The notes under the pieces were generated by a model. It saw only the letters and a program-made list of their open reading frames with translations, was not told the DNA's origin and made no database searches. Source: Allobosea sp. Leaf344 (GTDB lineage Bacteria; Pseudomonadota; Alphaproteobacteria; Rhizobiales; Beijerinckiaceae). Taken from it: 64,000 bases of DNA. Shown in pieces: positions 26,582 to 36,642 of this stretch. Location of the stretch: the NCBI RefSeq assembly GCF_001426225.1, contig NZ_LMRT01000001.1, positions 462,648-526,647 on the forward strand, written 5' to 3'. The translations under genes were made by a program, and so were the position numbers. The stretch's first letter is position 1; every line of letters starts with the position of its first letter.

Positions 26582-27100
26582 TCACGCGGCGCTCTCGCGT
26601 CTGGCCTGCTTGGCGAACCGCTTGGTCACGCGCTCGCGCTTCAGCCGCGAGAGGTAATCGATAAAGAGGACGCCGTTGAGATGATCGATCTCATGCTGCA
26701 GGCAGGTGGCGAGCAGGCCCTCGGCCTCGATCTCGGCGGTCTTCCCGTCGAGGGTGAGGTAGCGCACCTTGACCGAAGCCGGGCGCTCGACCTCCTCGTA
26801 ATATTCCGGGATCGACAGGCAGCCCTCCTCATGGACGTTCAGCGCCTCGGAGGACCAGACGACCTCCGGATTGATGAAGACCATCGGCGATTTCTCCTCC
26901 TCGGCCTTGGCGAGGTCGATGGTGACGACCCGGCGGGGAACGCCGATCTGGATGGCCGCCAGCCCGATGCCGGGGGCATCATACATCGTCTGCAGCATGT
27001 CGTCGGCCAGCGCCCGGATCTCGGGCGTGACCGAATCCACGGGAGAGGAGACCTGGCGCAGCACGGCGTCGGGCAGGATGACGAGGGGGCGAATGGCCAT
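26582..27100 (-). CDS. def: Peptide deformylase
   Basis: 172-residue metal-dependent deformylase that removes the N-formyl group after Fmt has acted. All three motifs are visible: [10 protein letters not shown] (motif 1), [10 protein letters not shown] (motif 2, Cys ligand) and [12 protein letters not shown] (motif 3, HExxH). Motif 1 has Ile where many enzymes have Gln-Val, a mild change. It opens the def-fmt-truA operon and diverges from rmuC. Confidence 0.95.
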   Translation of the reverse strand: MAIRPLVILPDAVLRQVSSPVDSVTPEIRALADDMLQTMYDAPGIGLAAIQIGVPRRVVTIDLAKAEEEKSPMVFINPEVVWSSEALNVHEEGCLSIPEYYEEVERPASVKVRYLTLDGKTAEIEAEGLLATCLQHEIDHLNGVLFIDYLSRLKRERVTKRFAKQARRESAA

Positions 27101-27212
27101 GGGGGCTCTGCAGGATGCTGGATTGATGGCGGGACATAAGCATTTGTGGGCAGCGGGTCAAACCGTTCCGCTTTCGTTCGATTCCCCGGCGCGAATCGGC
27201 TAGCGTGGGGCG

Positions 27213-28397
27213 ATGAACGAGATCGCCTTCACCCTGCTCGACCGCCCGTTCAGCTTCGCCGAGGCCGCGCTCGCCTTCGCCGGGCTGAGCCTGCTGCTGC
27301 TGCTGACCACCACCGTCGCGATCTGGCGAGGCGCGTCGCGGCGCGCCCTGACCGAGGCGCTGGCCGTCGAGCGGGCCCGCGAGATGGACGACAAGGTGGC
27401 GGAGATGAACCGGGCGCAGGCGGAGCTGGCCGGGCGGCTGCAATCCATGGCGGAGATCCTGTCGACGCGGCAGGGGGATCTCGCGCGGCTGGTGGCGGAG
27501 CGCATGGACGGGCTGAGCCACAAGGTCGGCCAGGGGCTGGAGCAGAACGTCCGGCAGACCACGGAGAGCCTGGGAAGGCTTCAGGAGCGCCTCGCCGTGA
27601 TCGACAGCGCCCAGAAGAACCTGACCGACCTGACCTCGGAAGTGGTGACGCTGAAGGACGTGCTGTCGAACAAGCAGGCGCGCGGTGCCTATGGCCAGGG
27701 CCGGATGGAGGCGATCATCCGCGACGGGCTGCCCGCCGCCTTCTTCCTGTTCCAGCCGCAATTGTCGAACGGCAAGCGGCCGGATTGCCTGGTGACGCTG
27801 CCGGGAGACGGGCGCGGCCTGGTGATCGACGCGAAATTCCCGCTGGAGAGCTTCACCCTCCTGCGCGAGGCGCGCAGCGAGGAGCTGCGCAAGGCGGCGA
27901 TGACGCGGGTGCGCAACGATGTCGGCGTCCATGTGAAGGACATCGCCGAGCGCTATTTCCTGCCGGGCGAGACGCAGGACCTCGCCCTGCTCTTCGTCCC
28001 CTCGGAATCGATCTATGCCGATCTGCACGAGCATTTCGACGATGTGATCCAGAAGGCGCATCGCGCCCGGATCATGATCGTCTCGCCCTCGCTGCTCGCT
28101 CTGGCGATCCAGCTGATGCAGTCGCTGGTGCGCGACGCGCGGATGCGCGAGGAGGCGCAGGTCATCCAGTCCGAGGTCGGCAAGCTGCTCGCCGATGTCC
28201 GCCGGCTGAGCGATCGCGCCGAAAAACTGGAGACGCATTTCCGCCAGGCGCAGGAGGATGTCTCGGGCATCCGCACCTCCGCCGGCAAGGTGATGAGCCG
28301 CGGCGAGCGGATCGGCGCGCTCGATTTCGAGGACGCCAAATCCGAGCCGGCCCTGCCCTTCGAGAAGGGGCTGGCGCTGAAGAAGGCGGCCGAGTGA
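27213..28397 (+). CDS. rmuC: DNA recombination protein RmuC
   Basis: 394-residue RmuC-family protein. An N-terminal membrane anchor (ALAFAGLSLLLLLTTTVAIW) is followed by a long coiled coil (about residues 45-145) and the RmuC nuclease-like domain: GAYGQGRMEAIIRDGLP, DCLVTLPGDGRGLVIDAKFPLE (PD-(D/E)xK-type DAK), and FLPGETQDLALLFVPSESIYA. RmuC limits recombination at inverted repeats. It is divergent from def and converges with the OsmC gene 3 bp apart. Confidence 0.93.
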   Translation: MNEIAFTLLDRPFSFAEAALAFAGLSLLLLLTTTVAIWRGASRRALTEALAVERAREMDDKVAEMNRAQAELAGRLQSMAEILSTRQGDLARLVAERMDGLSHKVGQGLEQNVRQTTESLGRLQERLAVIDSAQKNLTDLTSEVVTLKDVLSNKQARGAYGQGRMEAIIRDGLPAAFFLFQPQLSNGKRPDCLVTLPGDGRGLVIDAKFPLESFTLLREARSEELRKAAMTRVRNDVGVHVKDIAERYFLPGETQDLALLFVPSESIYADLHEHFDDVIQKAHRARIMIVSPSLLALAIQLMQSLVRDARMREEAQVIQSEVGKLLADVRRLSDRAEKLETHFRQAQEDVSGIRTSAGKVMSRGERIGALDFEDAKSEPALPFEKGLALKKAAE

Positions 28398-28400
28398 GGC

Positions 28401-28910
28401 TTAGCCGCGGGCCAGCGCCGAGGACAGCTCCGGCTTCACGTTCAGCGTCTGGAACACCACGCAATAGCGCTCGGTCAGCTTCAGCAGCGTGTCGAGCTTG
28501 TCCTGCGGCGCATCCGTTTCGACCTCGAAGGACAGGCGGATCGCCCTGAAGCCGACGGGCGCATCCTTGGCGACGCCGAGCGTGCCACGGAAATCGAGAT
28601 CGCCCTCGGCCCGTACGACACCCTTCTTCAGCTCGATCTCGAGCGCGGTGGCCACGGCCTTCAGCGTCACGCCGGCGCAGGCGACCAGCGCCTCCAGCAG
28701 CATGTCGCCGGAGCAGAGCTCCGCACCGGAGCCGCCCGTGGCCGGATGCAGCCCGGCCAGCGCGATGGCGCGGCCGGTCTCGACCTTGCAGGCGATGTGC
28801 TGGTCGTCCAGCTCGCCCTGCGCCTTCAGCGTGATCACCGCCGCATCGGGCGTCTCGCGGTACTGCTCCTTGAGCGGGGCCTGGAGGGCGCGGAGGGCGG
28901 TGACATCCAT
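28401..28910 (-). CDS. OsmC family protein
   Basis: 169-residue OsmC/Ohr-like protein. Two cysteines are spaced as in peroxidatic OsmC proteins (GAELCSGDMLL and LVACAGVTLKAVA). The N-terminal extension, LQAPLKEQYRETPDAAVITL, suggests the C-terminally related OsmC subgroup, not classical Ohr. Probable role: thiol-dependent removal of organic hydroperoxides or other small-molecule chemistry in the cytoplasm. It stands alone, with a gap of about 100 bp to the ABC gene that follows on the same strand. Confidence 0.88.
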   Translation of the reverse strand: MDVTALRALQAPLKEQYRETPDAAVITLKAQGELDDQHIACKVETGRAIALAGLHPATGGSGAELCSGDMLLEALVACAGVTLKAVATALEIELKKGVVRAEGDLDFRGTLGVAKDAPVGFRAIRLSFEVETDAPQDKLDTLLKLTERYCVVFQTLNVKPELSSALARG

Positions 28911-29013
28911 GGCAGAAACCTCGGTTCGACGTGACAGGGGAAATCAGGGGGGTGATAGCCGCGGCGCCGGCATTCGGGAAGCGGGCAGCCCGGTGTGACG
29001 CGGCGGCGGCCGG

Positions 29014-29796
29014 CTACCACCACATGCCGGCGGTCTCCGCCGCCTTGTGCTGGTTCGGCGCCTCCTTGCGCAGCGATGCGCCCAGGCTGCGCAGCGCCTC
29101 GCGCTTCAACGCCTCGAAGGCCGGCGAGAGCGGGTCGCGCGGGCGGGCGAGCGGGTTGTCGATCTCGTCGAAGATCCGCCCGGGCCTGGGCTGCATCACC
29201 AAAATGCGGTCCGCCAGCGTCACCGCCTCCTCGACATCATGGGTCACCATCACCACGGTCGGGCGGCTCTCCTCCCAGAGCGACAGGAGATGCCCGTGCA
29301 GGCTGGTGCGGCTGGTGGCGTCCAGCGCCGAAAACGGCTCGTCCATCAGCAGCAGCTTCGGCCGGGTCACCAGGGCGCGGGCGATGGCGACACGCTGCTG
29401 CTGGCCTCCCGAGAGCTCCCGCGGCCAGCGCTTCTCATATCCGCCGAGCCCGACGCGGACCAGGGCGTTGGCGACCAGCCCCTCGCGGGCGAAGGCGCCG
29501 AGATGGGCCAGGCCGAAGGCGACGTTGTCGGCGACGCTGAGCCAGGGAAACAGGCGCGGCTCCTGGAAGATCACGCCGACATCGGCACGCGGCTCGCGGA
29601 TCTCCTCGCCCTCCAGGACGATCCGCCCGGCGCTGGCCTGGTCGAGCCCCGCGATCAGGCGCAGCAGCGTGGTCTTGCCGCAGCCCGAGCCGCCGAGCAG
29701 TGCGAGGATCTCGCCGGTGCCGACCCGCACGCTGATCTCGGCGAGCGCCTGGGTGCCATCGGCATAGGTCTTGGACAGCGTGTCGAAGCGCAGCAT
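29014..29796 (-). CDS. ABC transporter ATP-binding protein, SsuB/TauB-like
   Basis: 260-residue ATPase. Walker A is GGSGCGKTT, Q-loop GVIFQEPRLFPWLSV, signature LSGGQQQR, Walker B LLLMDEPFSALD and H-loop MVTHDVEEAV. The PWLSV segment after the Q-loop marks the nitrate/sulfonate/taurine importer class. It is the last gene of a three-gene operon read from the promoter at 31726-31754. The C-terminal tail (KEAPNQHKAAETAGMWW) is unusual. Confidence 0.93.
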   Translation of the reverse strand: MLRFDTLSKTYADGTQALAEISVRVGTGEILALLGGSGCGKTTLLRLIAGLDQASAGRIVLEGEEIREPRADVGVIFQEPRLFPWLSVADNVAFGLAHLGAFAREGLVANALVRVGLGGYEKRWPRELSGGQQQRVAIARALVTRPKLLLMDEPFSALDATSRTSLHGHLLSLWEESRPTVVMVTHDVEEAVTLADRILVMQPRPGRIFDEIDNPLARPRDPLSPAFEALKREALRSLGASLRKEAPNQHKAAETAGMWW

Positions 29797-29806
29797 GAGA
29801 CGGCTT

Positions 29807-30625
29807 TCAGAGCTTGCCGCGGCCCAGATCCTGCCAGGCCAGGAAGGGACGCGTCAGGGCGAGGAGCAGGCCGTCCGCCAGTTTTCCGAGGACGGCGAAG
29901 GCGATGATGGCGGCGATGATCGTGTCGGGGCGTCCGAGCTGCTGGCCGTCGACGAGGAGATAGCCCAGCCCCTCGCTGGCCCCCATGATCTCGGCCGCGA
30001 CCACGAACATGAAGCCGAGGCCGAGGCCGGAGCGCAGGGCCGTGAACCAGGCCGGCAGGATGGCCGGCAGCAGGACCCGCCGGACCATCTGCAGCCGCGA
30101 CAGCCTGAAGACACGGCCGACCTCGATGATCTTGCGGTCGATGTCGTGGATCGCGGCGGCGACCCCGAGATAGACCGGGAAGAACACGCCCACCGCGATC
30201 AGGGCGACCTTCGAGGCCTCGAAGATCCCGAACCAGAGGATGAAGAGCGGCACCCAGGCGATCGAGGGAATGGCACGCAACGCCTGCAGCGTCGGGTCGA
30301 GCAGGCCGCGCGCCACCGGCAGGGCGCCGGTCAGGGCGCCGAGCGCGGTGCCGATGCCGGCGCCGATGCCGAAGCCGGCGGCGACGCGCGACAGGGTCGC
30401 GACGCTGTGGGTGAGCAATTCGCCCGAGACGGCAAGGCTCCAGAGCGTCTGGAAGACCGCGCTGGGCGGCGGCATCAGCCTGGTATTGGCCAGGCCCGCC
30501 CGCGCCACCCCTTCCCAGAGCGCCGCGAGGGCGATCGGCAGCAACAGGCCGGCGAGGCCGAGCCGGCCCCAGCGGCCCGGCCCGGCCGGCGCGGCCCGGT
30601 CAGCGGCATCGCTGCCCATCGTCAC
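29807..30625 (-). CDS. ABC transporter permease, SsuC-like
   Basis: 272-residue permease with about six membrane segments. The first is LGLAGLLLPIALAALWEG. The cytoplasmic loop reads EVGRVFRLSRLQMVRRVLLP then AILPAWFTALRSGLGLGFMF, typical of sulfonate-type permeases. It lies between the binding-protein and ATPase genes of the same operon (10 bp before the ATPase start and 20 bp after the binding-protein stop). Confidence 0.93.
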   Translation of the reverse strand: MTMGSDAADRAAPAGPGRWGRLGLAGLLLPIALAALWEGVARAGLANTRLMPPPSAVFQTLWSLAVSGELLTHSVATLSRVAAGFGIGAGIGTALGALTGALPVARGLLDPTLQALRAIPSIAWVPLFILWFGIFEASKVALIAVGVFFPVYLGVAAAIHDIDRKIIEVGRVFRLSRLQMVRRVLLPAILPAWFTALRSGLGLGFMFVVAAEIMGASEGLGYLLVDGQQLGRPDTIIAAIIAFAVLGKLADGLLLALTRPFLAWQDLGRGKL

Positions 30626-30645
30626 TGCTGCCAGCCCGCGCCCGC

Positions 30646-31620
30646 TCAGTTCGAGGCGGCGGCGAAGCGGCGGTCGAGCAGCGCGTCGACGGCCGCCTTC
30701 ACATCGGTCTCGGCCGGCAGCACCCCGGCCTGCTTCAGCGCCAGCCCGGCGGCGAGGATGGTGTCGGCCTGCGCCTGGCCGATGCCGGAATGGGTCAGCT
30801 CGGTGCGGGTCAATTGCCGCTCGATGACCGCTTCGGAGAGTTTGGTGTAGCCGACCAGAACCTTCTTCAGTTCCTCGGGATTGGCGAGAGCGAAGCGGCG
30901 CGCCTCCTCATAGGCGCCGATCACCGTGCGGACGAGCTCGGGATTGGCGGCGGCGAACGCCTCGCGGACATTCAGGATGCCCCAGGTATTGTCCTCCGCC
31001 TTGCGGTGGAACAGCCTGGCGCCGCTCTCGATCTCGGCGGCGGCCATCAGCGGGTCGAGCCCCGCCCAGGCATCGACGTCGCCGCGCTCCAGCGCCGTGC
31101 GCCCATCGGCATGCTGCAGCAGGACGAGCTTGACGTCCTTCTCCGTCAGCCCCGCCTCGGCCAGCGCCCGGACGAGGAAGATATGCGGATCGGTACCGCG
31201 GGTCACGGCGACGCGCTTGCCCTTGAGATCGGCGACCTTGCCGATCTCGCTCTTGGCGCCGGTGACCAGCGCCGTCCATTCCGGGCGGGAATAGACATAG
31301 ATCGACTTGATCGGGTTGCCGTTGATCTTGCCGATCAGGGCGGCCGCCCCGGCCGTGGAGCCGATGTCGAGAGAGCCGGCGTTCAGGAATTCCAGAGCCT
31401 TGTTGGAGCCGGCCGACTGCACCCAGCGGACCTTGACGCCGGAGGGCGCGAGCGCCTTTTCCAGAAGGCCCTGCTCCTTCAGCACCAGGCTGATCGGGTT
31501 GTAGGTCGCGAAATCGACGCGGATTTCGCGTGGCGCCTGGGCCGGCGCGGGGCCGGTCGTGAGGGCGAGAGAGCCGGCCGCCAGCGCGGCGAGGGCAAAG
31601 CGACGTGTGATGATCTTCAT
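30646..31620 (-). CDS. Aliphatic sulfonate-type ABC substrate-binding protein
   Basis: 324-residue periplasmic binding protein, SsuA-like: EIRVDFATYNPISLVLKEQG, SNKALEFLNAGSLDIGSTAG and YSRPEWTALVTGAKSE are recognisable. ATG 31620 gives a signal peptide (ITRRFALAALAAGSLALTT...PAQA); the frame is open 47 codons upstream without signal-peptide sense. First gene of the operon, with a leader of about 100 nt from the promoter at 31726. The ligand (sulfonate, taurine or another organic acid) is not readable, and no SsuD/TauD oxygenase is nearby. Confidence 0.92.
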   Translation of the reverse strand: MKIITRRFALAALAAGSLALTTGPAPAQAPREIRVDFATYNPISLVLKEQGLLEKALAPSGVKVRWVQSAGSNKALEFLNAGSLDIGSTAGAAALIGKINGNPIKSIYVYSRPEWTALVTGAKSEIGKVADLKGKRVAVTRGTDPHIFLVRALAEAGLTEKDVKLVLLQHADGRTALERGDVDAWAGLDPLMAAAEIESGARLFHRKAEDNTWGILNVREAFAAANPELVRTVIGAYEEARRFALANPEELKKVLVGYTKLSEAVIERQLTRTELTHSGIGQAQADTILAAGLALKQAGVLPAETDVKAAVDALLDRRFAAASN

Positions 31621-31725
31621 GGCCGACGATCCTTGATCCGCAAGGGACCGGACGCTGCCGCACCCCCGCTTTAGCTGCACTTGTTTCGCGCCCGCAAGCT
31701 GTTGCTCAAATCGGCGCGTATCCTT

Positions 31726-31754
31726 CTTATAGGTCGATCCGTTCTGTATGTCAA
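31726..31754 (-). promoter_or_regulatory. Consensus promoter for the sulfonate-type ABC operon
   Basis: On the minus strand: TTGACA, 17 bp, TATAAG. This is a near-perfect housekeeping promoter, in an AT-rich gap of an otherwise very GC-rich window. The predicted start is near 31719, about 100 bases before the binding-protein ATG. Confidence 0.75.
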
Positions 31755-31801
31755 ACAACACATCGATCTCCGGGCAATCATATATTTCACGCTGTGGTGC
31801 G

Positions 31802-31807
31802 TATAAT
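31802..31807 (+). promoter_or_regulatory. Possible -10 box (TATAAT) upstream of glnD
   Basis: A perfect TATAAT lies 73 bp before the glnD GTG in the AT-rich divergent region. No convincing -35 is seen at 16-18 bp, so the promoter is tentative. Confidence 0.4.
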
Positions 31808-31879
31808 TTTCCCCGTTCCTCGGCATCGGCCCCGTGCTAGGAGCACCGGATCGTCCAGCTTCGGATAAGGTGTCGCCTC

Positions 31880-34690
31880 GTGTCCCTCGCCGCTGCCTTG
31901 CCGCCGATCCCGCTGGCGTTGTTCCTGGAAAAGCCGGCGCTGGCGGTCGAGCGCGTGGTCGAGGCGGTGGCGGAGCAGCCGCGCGAGGAACTGCGGCCGG
32001 CGCTTGTCGGCGTCCTGCGCGGCATGCTCGACGAAGGCCATGCCACGGCGAAGGAGATCCTGAAGGGTCCGCGCAACGGGCTGGCCTGCGCGATCCGAAT
32101 TTCGGCGGTGATGGATGCGGTGGTCTCCTGCCTGCACCATGCCGCGGTGACCCAGTTCTATCCAGTGCAGAACCCCTCGGCCTCCGAGCGCATCGCTGTG
32201 ATCGCGGTCGGCGGCTATGGCCGCGGGACGCTCGCCCCCGGTTCGGATGTCGATCTGCTCTTCCTGTTCCCGCACAAGCAGACGGCCTGGGGAGAAAGCG
32301 TGGTGGAAGCGATGCTCTACCCGCTCTGGGATCTGAAGCTGAAGGTCGGCCATTCCGTCCGCTCGATCGAGGATTGCGTGCGCGAGGCGCGCGCCGACAT
32401 GACGATCCGCACGGCGCTGCTGGAGGCGCGCTTCCTCTCGGGCGACCGCGCCCTGTTCAGCGAGATGGTGCGGCGCTACCAGGCCGAGGTGGTGGAGGGC
32501 AGCGCCCAGGCCTTCACCGAGGCGAAGCTCGCCGAGCGCGAGACACGCGTGCGCCGGGCCGGCACCTCGCGCTATCTGGTGGAGCCGAACGTCAAGGACG
32601 GCAAGGGCGGCCTGCGCGACCTGAACACCCTGTTCTGGATCGCGAAATACGCCTACCGCGTCGAGGATGTGCGCGCCCTGGTCAGCGCCGGCCTGTTCGA
32701 CCGCAAGGAACTGCAGATGTTCCAGCGTTCGGAGGAGTTTCTCTGGCGGGTGCGCTGCTGGATGCATTTCATCACCGGCCGCGCCGAGGAACGGCTGTCC
32801 TTCGATCTGCAGCGCCAGGTGGCGGCGGCCATCGGCTATGCCGGGCGCAGCGGCCAGGCGCCGGTCGAGCGCTTCATGAAGGCCTATTTCCTCGTGGCCA
32901 AGGATGTCGGCGACCTCACCGCCATCGTCTGCGCGGCGTTGGAAGCGCGCCAGCAGAAGCCGCGCGCCAGCCTCAGCCGGCTGCTCGGCTCGTTTTCCAA
33001 GCGCAGCCGGGTTCGCAAGCTCGGCCATCCCGATTTCACCCTGAAGAGTCAGCGGCTCAGCATGATCGACGACGACGCTTTCGAGCGCGACCCGGTGAAC
33101 CTGCTCCGGCTCTACGAGATCGCCAGCCGCGACGACCTCGCCATCCATCCCGACACCAGCCGGCTGGTGACGCAGTCGCTGCGGCTGGTGACGACGCAGA
33201 TGCGCAACGATGCCGAGGCCAACAAGATCTTCCTCGAGATCCTCACGGCGCGGCGCTCGCCGGAGGTGGTGCTGCGCCGGATGAACGAATCCGGGCTGCT
33301 CGGCCGCTTCATCCCGGATTTCGGGCGGGTCGTGGCGATGATGCAGTTCAACATGTATCATCACTATACGGTCGACGAGCATCTGATCCGCTCGATCGGC
33401 GTGCTCGCCGAGATCGATGCCGGCGCGCTCGAGGCCGAGCATCCGCTCGCCAATGTCGTCCTGCCGACCATCGCCAACCGCCGCGCGCTCTATGTCGCGC
33501 TGTTCCTGCACGACATCGCCAAGGGCCGGCCGGAGGATCACTCGCTGGCCGGCGCCCGCATCGCCCGCAAGCTCTGCCCGCGGCTGGGGCTGAGCGACGC
33601 GCAGACGGAGACCGTGGCCTGGCTGGTCGAGCATCATCTCGACATGTCGACCGTGGCGCAGAGCCGCGATCTCGGCGACCCCAAGACGATCGAGACCTTC
33701 GCGGCGACGGTGCAGACGCTGGAGCGGCTGAAGCTGCTGCTGATCCTGACGGTCGCCGACATCAAGGCGGTGGGGCCCGGGGTCTGGAACGGCTGGAAGG
33801 GTCAGCTGCTGCGCACGCTCTATTACGAGACGGAAGTGGTGCTGGCGGGCGGGCATTCCGCCATCGAGCGCAAGGCGCGGGTCGAGAAGAAGCAGGATGC
33901 GCTGAAGGCGACGCTGTCCGATTGGAGCGCGGCCGAACGCAAGGCCTATCTCGCCAGGCATTACCCCGCCTATTGGATCAAGACCGATCTGCCGCGCCAG
34001 GAGAAGCATGCGCGTTTCCTGCGCCAGGCCGAGACCGAGGGCCGCAGCACCGCGACGCTCGTCGAGACCGACCAGTTCCGCGGCGTGACCGAGCTGACCA
34101 TCCTCGCCCCCGACCATCCGCGCCTGCTCGCCATCGTCACCGGCGCCTGCGCCGCGGCCGGCGGCAACATCGTCGATGCGCAGATCTTCACCACCACCGA
34201 CGGGCTGGTGCTCGACACGATCTATGTCTCGCGCGCCTTCGAGCAGGATGATGACGAGCTGCGCCGGGCCGAACGCATCGCCGCCGCCATCGAGCGGGCT
34301 CTGAAGGGCGAGATCAAGATCGCCGATCTGGTCGCACAGAGACGGGCGCCGCCGCCGCGCGGGCAGACCTTCCAGCTCGCGCCGGAGGTGATCATCGACA
34401 ATGTCCTGTCGGCGCGGCACACGGTGCTGGAGGTCTCGGGCCTCGACAGGCCGGGGCTGCTCTATGATCTGACCACCGCGATCGGCAAGCTCAACCTCAA
34501 CATCGCCTCCGCCCATATCGCGACCTTCGGCGAGAAGGCGGTCGACGTGTTCTACGTCACCGACCTGACCAATGCGAAGGTGGTGAGCACGGCGCGCCAT
34601 CTCGCCATCCGCAAGGCGCTGCTCGAGGTCTTCACGCTGGATGCCGAGCGGACCGTCGCCGCGCGGGCCAAGGCTGCCGCCCGCGCTTGA
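31880..34690 (+). CDS. glnD: PII uridylyltransferase / uridylyl-removing enzyme GlnD
   Basis: 936-residue bifunctional nitrogen sensor that uridylylates and de-uridylylates PII proteins in response to glutamine. Domain order: nucleotidyltransferase ([20 protein letters not shown], about residues 111-130, with the GSDxD metal motif); helical domain; HD domain ([14 protein letters not shown], about 540); two ACT domains near 735 ([15 protein letters not shown]) and 848 ([15 protein letters not shown]). The start is GTG 31880. All signature residues are intact. It is followed by grpE after about 100 bp. Confidence 0.96.
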   Translation: MSLAAALPPIPLALFLEKPALAVERVVEAVAEQPREELRPALVGVLRGMLDEGHATAKEILKGPRNGLACAIRISAVMDAVVSCLHHAAVTQFYPVQNPSASERIAVIAVGGYGRGTLAPGSDVDLLFLFPHKQTAWGESVVEAMLYPLWDLKLKVGHSVRSIEDCVREARADMTIRTALLEARFLSGDRALFSEMVRRYQAEVVEGSAQAFTEAKLAERETRVRRAGTSRYLVEPNVKDGKGGLRDLNTLFWIAKYAYRVEDVRALVSAGLFDRKELQMFQRSEEFLWRVRCWMHFITGRAEERLSFDLQRQVAAAIGYAGRSGQAPVERFMKAYFLVAKDVGDLTAIVCAALEARQQKPRASLSRLLGSFSKRSRVRKLGHPDFTLKSQRLSMIDDDAFERDPVNLLRLYEIASRDDLAIHPDTSRLVTQSLRLVTTQMRNDAEANKIFLEILTARRSPEVVLRRMNESGLLGRFIPDFGRVVAMMQFNMYHHYTVDEHLIRSIGVLAEIDAGALEAEHPLANVVLPTIANRRALYVALFLHDIAKGRPEDHSLAGARIARKLCPRLGLSDAQTETVAWLVEHHLDMSTVAQSRDLGDPKTIETFAATVQTLERLKLLLILTVADIKAVGPGVWNGWKGQLLRTLYYETEVVLAGGHSAIERKARVEKKQDALKATLSDWSAAERKAYLARHYPAYWIKTDLPRQEKHARFLRQAETEGRSTATLVETDQFRGVTELTILAPDHPRLLAIVTGACAAAGGNIVDAQIFTTTDGLVLDTIYVSRAFEQDDDELRRAERIAAAIERALKGEIKIADLVAQRRAPPPRGQTFQLAPEVIIDNVLSARHTVLEVSGLDRPGLLYDLTTAIGKLNLNIASAHIATFGEKAVDVFYVTDLTNAKVVSTARHLAIRKALLEVFTLDAERTVAARAKAAARA

Positions 34691-34793
34691 TTTCGCGGCC
34701 GACAAGTCCGATATCGGCCTCGAATGGCGCCGCATGCCGCAGGCGGGCGGCCCCACTGGCGATGGCACGACACAGTTTGAATTGGATGATGCG

Positions 34794-35402
34794 ATGACGC
34801 AGAACCCTGCGACCGACGAACCCACGCCCGAGCTGCAGGACGGCCAGGCCGCCTCTCCCGAGGCTTTCCTGGCGGGGGAGCTGACCCGCGTCGAGGCCGA
34901 GCGCGACGACCTCAAGGACAAGCTGCTGCGCACGCTGGCCGATATGGAAAATCTTCGCCGGCGGACCGAGCGCGAGGTCTCCGACGCCAAGGCCTATGCG
35001 GTCACCAGCTTCGCCCGGGACATGCTGGGCTCGGCGGATAATCTGCGCCGTGCTTTGGAAAGCGTGCCGGATGCGGCGCGCGCCGGCAATGAGGCGGCGC
35101 TGAAGGCGCTGATCGAAGGCGTCGAGCTGACCGAGCGCGACCTGCTGAAGACCCTGGAGCGGCACGGGGTGAAGAAGCTCGAGCCGCAGGGCGAGAAATT
35201 CGACCCCAACATGCATCAGGCGATGTTCGAGGCGCCGGATGCCGAGATCCCCAAGGGCATGGTCTCGAAGGTGGTGCAGAGCGGCTACAAGATCGGCGAG
35301 CGGGTGCTGCGCCCGGCGCTGGTGGGGGTTTCCGCCGGCGCGCCGAAGCCCAGCGAAGCCGCTCCGACCGGCGAGGCCGGCGACGGCGCGGCCGGTCACT
35401 GA
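34794..35402 (+). CDS. grpE: Nucleotide exchange factor GrpE
   Basis: 202-residue DnaK co-chaperone. An acidic/Pro-rich N-terminus is followed by the long helix ([33 protein letters not shown]) and the beta-wing domain with [20 protein letters not shown] and the [20 protein letters not shown] signature. ATG 34794 is used; ATG 34734 in the same frame would add 20 residues of poor character. The stop is 3 bp before the GTG of the TRIC gene, in the same frame. Confidence 0.94.
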   Translation: MTQNPATDEPTPELQDGQAASPEAFLAGELTRVEAERDDLKDKLLRTLADMENLRRRTEREVSDAKAYAVTSFARDMLGSADNLRRALESVPDAARAGNEAALKALIEGVELTERDLLKTLERHGVKKLEPQGEKFDPNMHQAMFEAPDAEIPKGMVSKVVQSGYKIGERVLRPALVGVSAGAPKPSEAAPTGEAGDGAAGH

Positions 35403-35405
35403 CCG

Positions 35406-36023
35406 GTGGTCGAGGCCGCGGGCGTCGCCGTCTTTGCCCTGACCGGCGCGCTGGTGGCGGCCCGCAAGGGCATGGACCCGTTCGGCTTCATCCTGCTCGG
35501 CATCGTCACGGGGGTGGGCGGCGGGACGCTCCGTGACCTCGTGCTCGGCCGCACCGTCTTCTGGGTGCAGGATCCGACGGACGTGCTGCTCTGCTCCGGC
35601 GTCGCCTTGGCGGCCTGGTGCTTCTCCTATGCCAGGCCGGGGCTGATGGATGGCTGGGCGGGCAAGCGCCTGCTGGTCTGGGCCGATGCCGCGGGGATGG
35701 CGCTGTTTGCGGTGATCGGCACGCTGAAAGCCCTGGACAGCGGCGTGCCCATGCTGTCGGCGACGGCCCTGGGCGCGATGACGGCCACTTTCGGCGGCAT
35801 CCTGCGCGACATCCTGGCCGGCGACCGGCCGATGGTGCTGTGGAGCCGGGATTTCTACGTCACCGCCGCCGCCGCCGGCGCAGCCGCGACGGCGCTGCTC
35901 GCCGGCTTCGGCGTGCATCCCGCGGTGGTGATGCTGGGCGGGCTCCTAGTCGGCTTCGGCCTGCGCGCGGGATCGATCCTGTTCGGCTGGTCGTTCCCGC
36001 CGCTGCCGGGTCACGGCAGCTGA
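35406..36023 (+). CDS. TRIC-type cation channel family protein (UPF0126, YadS-like)
   Basis: 205-residue membrane protein with seven predicted helices in two repeats. GGGTLRDLVLGR in the first and FGGILRDILAGDRP in the second are the paired signatures of prokaryotic trimeric intracellular cation channels. The start is GTG 35406, immediately after the grpE stop. The first helix (AAGVAVFALTGALVAAR) is complete enough to be functional. Its 3' end overlaps the convergent alkB gene by 13 bases. Confidence 0.88.
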   Translation: MVEAAGVAVFALTGALVAARKGMDPFGFILLGIVTGVGGGTLRDLVLGRTVFWVQDPTDVLLCSGVALAAWCFSYARPGLMDGWAGKRLLVWADAAGMALFAVIGTLKALDSGVPMLSATALGAMTATFGGILRDILAGDRPMVLWSRDFYVTAAAAGAAATALLAGFGVHPAVVMLGGLLVGFGLRAGSILFGWSFPPLPGHGS

Positions 36024-36637
36024 GGCGGCGGCGTCACGCGGCGCAGGGTCAGGTTCAGGCGTCCGCCCTGCGGCAACAGCGCCGATGAGCCGGCGAGAAT
36101 GCGGTCGATGCCGTGATAGGCGAGGCGCGCCGCGCCGCCGAACGAGAGCGCATCGCCCGAGGCCAATTTGAGCGAGACCGTGCGGCCGCCGCGCTGCGTG
36201 CCGCCGATGCGAAACAGGGCGGTGTCGCCGAGCGACAGCGACAGCACCGGCGCCTCGAAATCCTGCTCGTCCCTGTCCTGATGCAGGCCCATCCGGGCGC
36301 TCGCCTCGTAGAAATTCACCAGGCAGGCCTCGGGCGGATGTGGGTAGCCCGACAGCTCCCGCCAGGCCTGCATCAGGATGGGCGGCATGGCGGGCCAGGG
36401 CTGCCCGGTCTGCGGATGGGCGGGCTGGTAGCGATAGCCGCGCTCGTCGGACACCCAGCCCAGCGCGCCGCAATTGGTCATGCGCACCGAGAAGGGCTTG
36501 CCGGTGCCGGGCATGCGCGGGACGAAGAAGGGCGCGGCCCGCGCGATCTCGCGCAGCGCCGCCACCAGCTCGCTTTGGGCGCTGGCGTCGAGATAGCCCG
36601 GCCAATGCGTAACGCCCGGCGCGACGACCAGCTTCAT
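36011..36637 (-). CDS. alkB: DNA oxidative demethylase AlkB
   Basis: 208-residue Fe(II)/2-oxoglutarate dioxygenase that repairs 1-methyladenine and 3-methylcytosine. The iron ligands are in GLHQDRDE (HxD) and RLAYHGIDRI (distal His), and the 2-oxoglutarate-binding arginines are in RLNLTLRRV. VNFYEASARMG is also typical. ATG 36637 is chosen; the longer open frame belongs to dapB in another frame. dapB lies 5 bp upstream on the same strand. Confidence 0.93.
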   Translation of the reverse strand: MKLVVAPGVTHWPGYLDASAQSELVAALREIARAAPFFVPRMPGTGKPFSVRMTNCGALGWVSDERGYRYQPAHPQTGQPWPAMPPILMQAWRELSGYPHPPEACLVNFYEASARMGLHQDRDEQDFEAPVLSLSLGDTALFRIGGTQRGGRTVSLKLASGDALSFGGAARLAYHGIDRILAGSSALLPQGGRLNLTLRRVTPPPQLP

Positions 36638-36642
36638 GGCCG

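Noticed and set aside
31787..34990. 1067-codon open frame antisense to glnD
   Set aside because: Its product is Arg/Ala/His-rich with no domain, and glnD on the other strand is intact. GC-rich codon bias opens such antisense frames throughout the window.
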